Source of the DNA: Clostridiales bacterium
GTDB taxonomy: Bacteria; Bacillota; Clostridia; Christensenellales; Aristaeellaceae
Assembly (NCBI GenBank): GCA_015056015.1
Contig: SVHD01000008.1
Coordinates: 1 to 64,000 of the forward strand
Reading direction: 5' to 3'
DNA: 64,000 nt
In this document: positions 18,291 through 27,000 of the stretch, piece by piece
Numbering within the stretch: position 1 is the stretch's first letter
Layout: every line of letters begins with the position of its first letter
Program-made: the position numbers and the translations under genes
Notes under the pieces: model-generated
What the model was told of the DNA's origin: nothing
Seen by the model: only the letters and a program-made list of their open reading frames with translations
Databases searched by the model: none

Positions 18291-19187
18291 ATGAACAAGG
18301 AATTACGTGCGGGCCTGCTGCTTTTGCTGACGGCGGCCATCTGGGGCTTTGCCATGGCGGCCCAGCGGGACGGCGTTCAGTTTGTGCCCCCCTTTATTTT
18401 CAACGGCGTCCGTTATGTGCTGGGCACCCTGGCGCTGCTGCCACTGACCATCCGGGAAAACAAGGGAACAAAGAATCTTTTCACCAAAGACGACGTAAAA
18501 AAAGGCGTGCTGGTGGGCCTGGTTTTATTCACCGCCGCCATTTTGCAGCAATTCGGCCTCATCGGCGCGGATGCGGGCAAGGCGGGCTTTTTGACGGCGC
18601 TGTATGTGGTGCTGGTGCCGGTGCTGGGCATTCTCTTTAAGCGCAAGACCCGCCTGACCACCTGGCTGGCCCTGGCCATGGCCCTGCCCGCTTTGTATCT
18701 GCTTTGCGTAAAGCCCGGGCAGAAATTCGTGCTGGAAGGGGCGGACGCCCTGCTGCTCATCGGCGCGGTATTCTGGGCGCTGCATATTCTGGTTACCGAT
18801 CGGTATGTGGCCGGCATGTCCGCCCTCAAATTATGCACCATTCAGTTTTTTGTCACTGCGGTGCTCAATCTCATCTGCGCCCTTTTCACCGAAACCGTTA
18901 CCCTTGCCAATCTCTGGCGCGGGGCCTGGGCCATTGCCTACTGCGGCCTTTTCTCCACCGCCGTTGCCTATACTTTGCAAACCATCGGTCAAAAGGATTG
19001 CCGCCCTGCCTATGCTGCGGTGATTCTTTCCCTGGAATCGGTGTTTGCCGCCATTTCCGGGGCGCTGCTGCTGGGAGAGAGAATGACCGTTCAGGGCTAT
19101 ATCGGCTGCGTGATCATGTTCCTGGCGGTGCTGCTTGCCCAGGTGGGCGCCCTGCTTCCTGCCCGAAAGGAGAAAACTCATGTTTGA
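18291..19187 (+). CDS. DMT-superfamily (EamA) transporter
   Basis: Ten-TM pattern, LTAAIWGFAMAAQRDGVQFVPPFIFNGVRY; SD AGAGGAG. Confidence 0.9.
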   Translation: MNKELRAGLLLLLTAAIWGFAMAAQRDGVQFVPPFIFNGVRYVLGTLALLPLTIRENKGTKNLFTKDDVKKGVLVGLVLFTAAILQQFGLIGADAGKAGFLTALYVVLVPVLGILFKRKTRLTTWLALAMALPALYLLCVKPGQKFVLEGADALLLIGAVFWALHILVTDRYVAGMSALKLCTIQFFVTAVLNLICALFTETVTLANLWRGAWAIAYCGLFSTAVAYTLQTIGQKDCRPAYAAVILSLESVFAAISGALLLGERMTVQGYIGCVIMFLAVLLAQVGALLPARKEKTHV

Positions 19188-20634
19188 AAAAGATCCCCAG
19201 GCCCGGGCCTTTGGGTCTCTTTGCATTGAAAATAAATTCTTTCTGGATTATCTGCCCGCCGCCCGGGGGGATTATGTGAAGGTATATCTCTGGGGTCTTT
19301 TTGCCACGGAGCATATGCCCCCGGATTATTCCCTTTCCGATATGGCCCGGGATCTGAATATGGCCCTGCCGGAAATAGAGGCCGCCCTGCGCTATTGGGA
19401 GCGGCGCACCCTGGTTTCCCATATCAGCGATGATCCCCCGGTTTATCAGTTCCATTCTCCCACCCAGCGGCAGATGCTGCCCGGATCGCCCCTGGAAGTG
19501 GATGATGAATTTGTGAATTTCTCCGAAAGCGTTTATGCCGCCTTCGGGGATCGGCGCAAAATCACCCCCGGGGAAATCGCCCTGGCCTGGGAATGGGTGC
19601 TGGATATCGGCTTAAAGCCCGAAGTGGTGCTGATGCTGATCAATCATTGCATTGCCCAGCGGGGCGTGCAATTTTCCTTTAAAAAGGCCGAGCCCCTGGC
19701 CGTGCGCATGAAGGAACATGAGGTCAATTCCTGCGATGACGCCGACGCATTTTTGCATCATGATCAGGCGGTGCATGACGGGGCGAAAAAGGTGCTCTCC
19801 CGGATGGGCAAGCGCCGCTTCCCCAGCGATGATGAATTGGCGCTTTATGAAAAATGGCTGGGCGAATGGGGCTTTGCCCCCGAGGCCATTCTGGACGCCT
19901 GCGCCGAAACCACCAAGGGCGATCCTTCCTTTAAATATCTGGATGGCATTTTGAATGGCATCCGCGCCCGGGGCCAGGCCCGCACCGGCGAGCAGGTGAA
20001 AAAGCAATTGCAGCAGGAAGCGGATGAAAAGGCCCTGGCCCAGGAGGTATTTGCCCGGCTGGGCAAGCCGGTTACGGCCCCTGCCGCCATCCGGCTGTAT
20101 CGGGAAATTGTGGAAATCCAGCCCCATGGGGTGCTGCTGCTGGCGGCGGATGAATGCCGCCGTTCCAACAAAAATCTGGAGGATATGCAGGCCCTGCTGA
20201 TTTCCTGGAAAAACCGGGGGCTGCAGACCGAGGAAGCGGTCAGCGAATATCTTTCCCGATTCCGGGAGGCCAATCTGCTTTTGCGGGAGGTATTCGAGGC
20301 CTGCGGCCACAACGGCCGCCCCACCGCTGCCGACCGCACCCTCTATGAAAAATGGAAAAATGCCGGCTTGAATCATGAATTGATTCTGGCCGCCGCCGAG
20401 CAGGCCCGGGCCGCCGAAGGCAGCAAAATTGCCTATCTGGATAAGGTGCTGGAAGCCTGGCATGAGGCGGGCATTACGGATATTTCCCAGGCCCGGGCCC
20501 AGAGAAGGCCCGATCATGCCCCCCAGGGCAAGACCGTTTCCGCCCAGCGCTATGCCCAGCGGGAATATACGGAAGAAGAATTGCTGGCCGTATCGGATGA
20601 TTTGATCGAGGAGGCGAAGAAGCTTCGTGGATAA
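19180..20634 (+). CDS. DnaD-domain replication initiation protein (DnaB/DnaD-like)
   Basis: N-terminal winged-helix-like LWGLFATEHMPPDYSLSDMARDLNMALPEIEAALRYWERR and repeated DnaD-type blocks; adjacent to helicase loader. Confidence 0.8.
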   Translation: MFEKDPQARAFGSLCIENKFFLDYLPAARGDYVKVYLWGLFATEHMPPDYSLSDMARDLNMALPEIEAALRYWERRTLVSHISDDPPVYQFHSPTQRQMLPGSPLEVDDEFVNFSESVYAAFGDRRKITPGEIALAWEWVLDIGLKPEVVLMLINHCIAQRGVQFSFKKAEPLAVRMKEHEVNSCDDADAFLHHDQAVHDGAKKVLSRMGKRRFPSDDELALYEKWLGEWGFAPEAILDACAETTKGDPSFKYLDGILNGIRARGQARTGEQVKKQLQQEADEKALAQEVFARLGKPVTAPAAIRLYREIVEIQPHGVLLLAADECRRSNKNLEDMQALLISWKNRGLQTEEAVSEYLSRFREANLLLREVFEACGHNGRPTAADRTLYEKWKNAGLNHELILAAAEQARAAEGSKIAYLDKVLEAWHEAGITDISQARAQRRPDHAPQGKTVSAQRYAQREYTEEELLAVSDDLIEEAKKLRG

Positions 20635-21601
20635 TCAGATTTTATCTCTGGTCATGATGGATTTTGCCGCCCGCCGCATGGAAAATGAACAGGAAGAAGC
20701 CCGGCGCATGGAGGAAATCACCACTCTGCATCCTGATTTGCAGGCCCTGCTTCAGCAGCGACACAGCATGGTGATGAAATCCGTAACCAGCGTTTTTTCC
20801 GGCGAAGTTGCCCTGGATGCGGAAGCGCTGATGGCGGATTACAATCAGAAAATCAGCGCGCTGCTGGAAAAAAAGGGCTATCCCGCCGATTATCTGGCCC
20901 CGGTCTGCCAATGCAAAATTTGCCAGGATGCGGGTTATATTTACGAAAACTCCCTGAAAAAGCCCTGCGAATGCCTGAAAAAGGCCTATCTGGCCGCCCT
21001 TTCCCAGGCCTCGGAAAATACCGCGCTGGGGCAGTGCTTTGAGGCATTTGATGAAAGCCGTTTCCCGGATTCGCCCCTTCCCGGCACCGATGTAACCCAG
21101 CGGGAATACATGCGCATTATCCGGGGCCGCTGCCTGCAGTATGCGGAAAATATCCCCCACGGCCCCATCAAAACCCTGCTGCTTCACGGCGGCAGCGGCC
21201 TGGGAAAAACCTTCCTGCTCCACTGCGTGGGCAATCATGCCCGGGCCCGGGGCGTGCAGGCGCTCTTTGTCACTGCGTATGATCTTCTGATGGCGCTGAA
21301 AACCGCCTATTTTTCCCGCACCGGGGAATCGGCCCAGGAATATTTCGATGCGCCCCTTTTGCTCATTGATGATCTGGGCATGGAGCCCCTGATGGAAAAT
21401 ATCACCGTGGAGCAGATTTATGCCCTGCTCAGCAGCCGCATGAGCCGCGGCCTTTATACCGTAATTACCTCCAATCTTTCCCGCACCGAGCTGGAAAAAC
21501 GCTATACCGAGCGGGTTTCCTCCCGGCTGCTGGATACCCGCACCGGCATGGCCCTGCCCTTCCAGGGCAAGGATATCCGCCTGCTGCGCCCGGAGAAATG
21601 A
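20627..21601 (+). CDS. primosomal helicase loader (DnaC/DnaI-like AAA+ ATPase)
   Basis: CxCxxCxDxGY zinc motif, GGSGLGKTFLLHCVGNH Walker A, LLIDDLGMEP Walker B; GTG start. Confidence 0.92.
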   Translation: MDNQILSLVMMDFAARRMENEQEEARRMEEITTLHPDLQALLQQRHSMVMKSVTSVFSGEVALDAEALMADYNQKISALLEKKGYPADYLAPVCQCKICQDAGYIYENSLKKPCECLKKAYLAALSQASENTALGQCFEAFDESRFPDSPLPGTDVTQREYMRIIRGRCLQYAENIPHGPIKTLLLHGGSGLGKTFLLHCVGNHARARGVQALFVTAYDLLMALKTAYFSRTGESAQEYFDAPLLLIDDLGMEPLMENITVEQIYALLSSRMSRGLYTVITSNLSRTELEKRYTERVSSRLLDTRTGMALPFQGKDIRLLRPEK

Positions 21602-21616
21602 TAAAGAATTTTTGAT

Positions 21617-21680
21617 GCGGGGGAAACCGTTCTTTGTGACCAAAGAATGGTTTCCCCCGCACCCCTTTCCAAGAAAGCCG
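21617..21680 (+). repeat. hairpin family A, copy A2
   Basis: GCGGGGGAAACCGTTCTTTGtgacCAAAGAATGGTTTCCCCCGC + CCAAGAAAGCCG tail. Confidence 0.9.
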
Positions 21681-21786
21681 CAGCGGAATAAGCATATTTT
21701 TTCTGCCAAACGCATTCCCGCCGGAGCCTTTGGAACGCACATCGGCAGCCACAGGCAAGGCGCCGACCGGATGCTTTACATCCGGA

Positions 21787-21846
21787 AAAACAAAAAAGAA
21801 CGGCAACGGAGAGAATTTATTCTCTCCCGTGCCGTTTTTTTGTTTT
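21787..21846. repeat. hairpin family B, copy B1
   Basis: AAAACAAAAAAGAACGGCAACGGAGAGAATTTATTCTCTCCCGTGCCGTTTTTTTGTTTT. Confidence 0.9.
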
Positions 21847-21966
21847 CGTATCGCCCGTGGAAAAATTCCCATCGTTTCCCAAATATCATGCGGAAACAAA
21901 TTTTTTCCCCACGCAAGCTATTTCGCAAATCGGAGTCCAGAGGATGAAATCCTTTGGCGCAGGGTA

Positions 21967-21991
21967 CAGGGGGCGCGGAGCCCCCTGCCTC
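21967..21991. repeat. hairpin family C, copy C1
   Basis: CAGGGGGCGCGGAGCCCCCTGCCTC; identical 25-mer at 41502. Confidence 0.9.
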
Positions 21992-21998
21992 GTTTCCA

Positions 21999-22145
21999 TC
22001 AATGCACGTGCAGATGTTCCGCAGGGATAAACATTTGGACAATCGCAAAGATTGCGGAGGCCACCATCAGAAATGCCAGGAAAATGCACAAAATGCGCAC
22101 CAGCTTTGTTTTCCGTTCCTGTTGTTTTTTCGTATTCGCTGCCAT
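21999..22145 (-). CDS. 48-aa single-pass membrane peptide
   Basis: MAANTKKQQERKTKLVRILCIFLAFLMVASAIFAIVQMFIPAEHLHVH*; basic N-terminus, one TM helix. Confidence 0.6.
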   Translation of the reverse strand: MAANTKKQQERKTKLVRILCIFLAFLMVASAIFAIVQMFIPAEHLHVH

Positions 22146-22168
22146 GTTATTTCCTTCCCTTCATGAAA

Positions 22169-22417
22169 TTAGAGGCCCTGCCGCTGATATTCTTCGATCG
22201 CCCTGGAGAGCTGATCGGGGCAGGAGGTTTCGCCCCGGCAGGGAATGCCGCGGAGCAATTCCTTCACTTCATCCGCATTGCGGCCAATCACCATCTTGGC
22301 CAGGCCCTGGGTATTGCCCCGGCAGCCCCGGTGAATGGTGCAGGCGGTGATAATGCCATTTTCGATTTCCAGATCAATCTGGGTAGAGCAGGTTCCCTTG
22401 GTTTTGTACTGAAGCAT
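22169..22417 (-). CDS. TSCPD domain-containing protein
   Basis: MLQYKTKGTCSTQIDLEIENGIITACTIHRGCRGNTQGLAKMVIGRNADEVKELLRGIPCRGETSCPDQLSRAIEEY. Confidence 0.9.
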   Translation of the reverse strand: MLQYKTKGTCSTQIDLEIENGIITACTIHRGCRGNTQGLAKMVIGRNADEVKELLRGIPCRGETSCPDQLSRAIEEYQRQGL

Positions 22418-22452
22418 GGTTTCCAATCCTCCCGAGTTTATCAATATCAGTT

Positions 22453-23019
22453 TTACAGGCGGGGATCGCTTCTGAGGATGGCATAGAGCGCCACATCCAC
22501 ATAGCGTCCTTTATTGATCAGCCGCTGACGCAGCGTACCCTCGTAACGCATGCCCACATGGGCCATCACCCTGCCCGATGCAGGATTGCTGATTTCGTGC
22601 TGGGCCTCCAGCCGGTTCAGCTTCAGTTCCTCAAAGCTGAATTCCACGATTTTTCGCAGTGCCTCGGTCATAATGCCCTGATTCCAGTAATCCCTGGACA
22701 GGCTGTAGCCCACTTCAGCGCTTTTATGATCCAGATTCACCCACATAAAGCCGATGGTGCCGATCATCCGGCCGGATTTGCGCAAAGTGATGGCATAGGA
22801 TGCGGGCAGCCCCTGGCGATACTGCCGGATGGCGGCGCGCAGAAACTGCCGGGATTGGCCGATATTGCGGTGGGCCTCCCAGAGCACATGGCGGCTCACT
22901 TCCGGATCCTGGGCATAGGCAAACATATCCCGGGCGTCCTGCATGCGCATGGGCCGCAGAATCAGCCGATCCGTTTCCAGAATGGGCAGGCGGGAAAAAA
23001 TCCCTTGAAAAAACTGCAT
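22453..23019 (-). CDS. GNAT N-acetyltransferase (RimJ/RimL type)
   Basis: LETDRLILRPMRMQDARDMFAYAQDPEVSRHVLWEAH...VGYSLSRDYWNQGIMTEAL. Confidence 0.9.
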   Translation of the reverse strand: MQFFQGIFSRLPILETDRLILRPMRMQDARDMFAYAQDPEVSRHVLWEAHRNIGQSRQFLRAAIRQYRQGLPASYAITLRKSGRMIGTIGFMWVNLDHKSAEVGYSLSRDYWNQGIMTEALRKIVEFSFEELKLNRLEAQHEISNPASGRVMAHVGMRYEGTLRQRLINKGRYVDVALYAILRSDPRL

Positions 23020-23044
23020 GGAAATTTTCCTTTTCAATCAATCA

Positions 23045-23185
23045 TTATACGCTGTGATGGCCTGGCAGGAAAAAGAGCCCTGGCCCCATCTGCACGCCCA
23101 ATACCAGCAGGACAATCCCCGCCAGCAGCAAAAGCAGAAAGAATGCCATCAGCCAGCGATACACCGGATGCTTTTCTTTTTTCAT
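23045..23185 (-). CDS. 46-aa single-pass membrane peptide
   Basis: MKKEKHPVYRWLMAFFLLLLLAGIVLLVLGVQMGPGLFFLPGHHSV*. Confidence 0.5.
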   Translation of the reverse strand: MKKEKHPVYRWLMAFFLLLLLAGIVLLVLGVQMGPGLFFLPGHHSV

Positions 23186-23207
23186 GGCTGCTTCCTTATT
23201 ATAATCA

Positions 23208-23837
23208 TCAAATTTCTTTGCCATTTTGGGAAGAATGGATCACCATTCCCCGTTGTATAGGTGCATGCAGCGGCACGGAAGGCATATCCGTTTTTGCCAG
23301 CGCCTTTTGCGCCATCAGCAGCCCTACCAGCGTTTTAGAATCATGAATTTCCCCCGCCATGCAAAGGGCCACTGCCTCATCCAGGGGCATTTTCGTCAAT
23401 CCCAGGAATTCATCCTCATCCGGATGGGCATTTTGCTGGGAAAGGCCGGTGGCCAGATAAATGGCGATGCGTTCCGTACAGAAACCGGGGGTGGTATCAA
23501 TCCGATTAAGCAATTGCCAGTTTTCGGCCTGCAGGCCCGTTTCCTCTTCCAGTTCCCGCCTGGCGGCATGGAAGGGATCCTCATCCGGGGAATCCAGCTT
23601 GCCCGCGGGAATTTCCCAGGTAAACCGGCCCACCGCCACCCGGTATTGCCGCACCAGGGTCACATTCCCGGCGGCGTCAATGGGCACGATGGCCGCAGCG
23701 CCGTTATGCCGCACGATTTCCCGGGGCGCGGTCTGACCATTGGGCAGGGATACCTGCCAGCGCTCTACCTTGATAATCTTTCCGTTATAGATTTCTTCCC
23801 CGGAAAGAAAATTCTCCCGCAGCTTGTCATCCAGCAT
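23208..23837 (-). CDS. NUDIX hydrolase (ADP-ribose pyrophosphatase type)
   Basis: GKLDSPDEDPFHAARRELEEETGLQAENWQLL Nudix box. Confidence 0.93.
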   Translation of the reverse strand: MLDDKLRENFLSGEEIYNGKIIKVERWQVSLPNGQTAPREIVRHNGAAAIVPIDAAGNVTLVRQYRVAVGRFTWEIPAGKLDSPDEDPFHAARRELEEETGLQAENWQLLNRIDTTPGFCTERIAIYLATGLSQQNAHPDEDEFLGLTKMPLDEAVALCMAGEIHDSKTLVGLLMAQKALAKTDMPSVPLHAPIQRGMVIHSSQNGKEI

Positions 23838-23951
23838 GGCGCAATTCCTCCTGATTCGCTTTATCTGGAAGAATATTCTGCACCCGGGGAAAAAAATCCT
23901 GCTGCCCAAATGTAAAAATGCCTTAGCGGGGAAGAAGCAGGGGATGCAAGA

Positions 23952-23980
23952 TTGACATTGTCAAGATTTTGTAATACAAT
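23952..23980 (+). promoter_or_regulatory. SigA-type promoter of surface-protein gene
   Basis: TTGACA-N17-TACAAT. Confidence 0.7.
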
Positions 23981-24032
23981 TGAAATAATCCTGGTTAATT
24001 TTCCGATGATTCCGAAGGAGGCATCGTTTCGT

Positions 24033-27000
24033 ATGATTTATGTTTTCAAGAAAAATTTCCGCCGCGGTATTTCCCTGCTTCTGGCCTGCCTTTTGCTGCT
24101 GACGCCCCTGTGCGGCGTGGCAGAAATGATGGGGGGAAATGCATTCTCCCTTTCTTTGCAGTGGACGGACGCCCAGGGCAATCCCATGACGGTCATGGCC
24201 AATCCCATTGCCTATTCCGGCTATGAAAATGCCTATTGGGCCCAGGTGCCCCCGGATGCGCCCCTGGATGGGCTGATGCTGCAGATCGCCGATCTGAGCA
24301 ATGCCTATCCCTATTTTTCCGTGCCCAGCGGAAGCGTGCTTACAGGCGTGATGGATGCGGGCTTCAGCCTGACGGACAGTACCCCCATCGAAATTCAGAG
24401 CTATACCGCGGATAACCAGCCCGGCCCCCTGCTCTATCTGTATATTTCCACCCTGGCCCCCCAGCCCGATGTGCCCGTTCTTTTGCCCACGGATGCGCCG
24501 GTGATTGTGGAGCCCGTTGACGTGACCATCCGCTATGTGGACGAAAGCTGGAATCAGATTGCCACTCCCAACTCCCAGCGCGTAGAGGAGGGTACCTGGC
24601 CCGTTTTCGCTGCGCCCTTTGATCTGCCTGCAAATTATGAACTGAACGGCGACAACTTCCAGAATGTCACCGTGGACATGAACGGCGCGAACCCCGCGGA
24701 AGTGGTGTTCGTGTATCGCTATGTCGCGCCGCCTGTTGAGCCCGTGGATGTGACCATCCGTTACGTGGACGAAAGCTGGAATCAGATTGCCACTCCCAAC
24801 TCCCAGCGCGTAGAGGAGGGTACCTGGCCTGTTTTCGCCGCGCCCTTTGATCTCCCCGAAAACTATGAACTGAACGGTGATAACTTCCAGAATGTCACCG
24901 TGGACATGAACGGCGCGAATCCTGCGGAAGTGGTGTTCGTGTACCGCTATGTCGCGCCGCCTGTTGAGCCCGTTGACGTGACCATCCGTTACGTGGACGA
25001 AAGCTGGAATCAGATCGCCACCCCCAATTCCCAGCGCGTGGAAGAAGGCACCTGGCCCGTTTTCGCCGCCCCCTCTGATCTGCCTGCAAATTACGAGCTG
25101 AACGGCGACAACTTCCAGAACGTGACTGTGGACATGAACGGCGCGAACCCCGCGGAAGTGGTGTTCGTGTACCGCTATGTCGCGCCGCCTGTGCAGCCCG
25201 TGGATGTGACCATCCGCTATGTGGACGAAATGGGCTATGATATCGCCACCCCCACTACCCAGCACATCGAAGAGGGCACCTGGGCGATTTATCCTGAACC
25301 CGTGGATCTGCCCCAGTATTTTGAACTGAACGGCGAGGGCTTCCAGAATGTGACCGTGGACATGAACGGCGCCAACCCTGCCCAGGTGATTTTCAGCTAT
25401 CGCTATAATCCCCCGGCCACGGAAATTCCCACCCCGGCGCCTACAGAGATTCCCACCGAAGTGCCCACCGAAATTCCCACGCAGGCCCCCACGGAAATCC
25501 CCACTGAAGCGCCCACCCAGATTCCTACGGAAGCACCCACCGAAGTACCCACTGAAATTCCCACCCAGATTCCTACGGAAATCCCCACCGAAGCGCCCAC
25601 CCAGGAGCCCGTTCTTATGCCCGTACGGATTCCCGTTCTGTATCTGGATGTCATGTCCGGCATGCCGGTAGCCAGCGAAACGGAAGCCTGGTGCGAAGTG
25701 GGCAAAACCACCCCCGTCTATCCCAACCCCACCGATCTGCTCTCCCATTATGTACTGGTCAGCGAGCCGTATATGGATGTGATCGTGGATGCATACGGCC
25801 AGACCAACGTGGGCCAGATTGCCTTCCTCTATCAGTATATGGAGCCCGAAACCGAAATTCCCGTCCCCACCGCCACCCCCGAACCGGTGATCGTGCGGGT
25901 GCAGTATCTGAATGAAGAGGGCCTGCCCATCGCCGAAGAGCAGCAGATTCCCTGCGAATACGGCGAAAGAATCATTTCCCCCAATCCTGCCCAGCTGCCC
26001 GCCGATTATGAATTGATCAGCGACGCCAATATTCCGGTGCTGATCAATGAATACGGCGCTTCCGTCAATCCGGTAGCCTTTATCTATCGCTATTCCCCCA
26101 GTGTGCCCGCGCCCAAGATTGCGCTGGTCAGCGTAAAATATCTCAATCCCTACGGTGAAAGCTTCTACGCCTATACCGAAACCTGCGTGGAAGGGGCGGA
26201 AAACCTGATTTCCGTGGATTGGGGCCGCGTCAATGCCGGCAGCGGCTATCGCCTGGTATCCGCTGAAAGCGTGAAAATTTCCGTGGACGCCAACGGCGTG
26301 GCCACCCCGGCGGAAGTCATCTTCCAGTTCGGCAATGAATTGCAGGCCGAAATTACGGTCTATTACAAGGACGCCATTACCGGCGAAGATGTGGCCGCTC
26401 CCCAGGTGATGCCCTGCTTTGAAGGCAATAATATCGTGGAAGCCATGCCTGTCAATCTGCGGGAAGGCTATACCCTGCTTGGGGAAAGCACCCAGCAAGT
26501 GATTCTTTCTGCCGATGGCGCCCTCAATCCGCCCCAGGTGATTTTCTTCTATCAGGCGCCGGCCACGCCCTCTCCCGATCCGGGCACGCCCACGCCCCTG
26601 CCCGCCACGCCTACCCCGCCCCCCGTGGATACGCATTTGGATTCCTTTTGCTATCCCCAGGGCGATTCCATCAATTTCCGCTCTTCCCCCACCACCGAGG
26701 AAAAGAGCAATATCATCGGCAAGGTCAGCCGCAGCGATCTGGCCCATATCGTGGGCAGTATCGTCAACAATAAAAATGAATTATGGTATGCCGTGGAAAT
26801 CAATGGCCAGATGGGCTATCTGAAGGAAACGGTGGTACGGGTATTGACGGATGCGGAAATCGCCGCGCTCTTCAATTACACCCTGGCCCCCACCCAGGTT
26901 CCCACGCCCAGCCCCGCGCCCATTCCCGATGGCGCGGCCATTGACCGCTGGGCCGTCACCAATAAGGACAGCCTGAATTTCCGCAGCGCCCCCAAGGTAA

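Noticed and set aside
25420-25620. Short 12-bp periodic repeats resembling a CRISPR or minisatellite
   Set aside because: They are in-frame codons for TEIPTEAPTQIP linkers inside the surface-protein gene.
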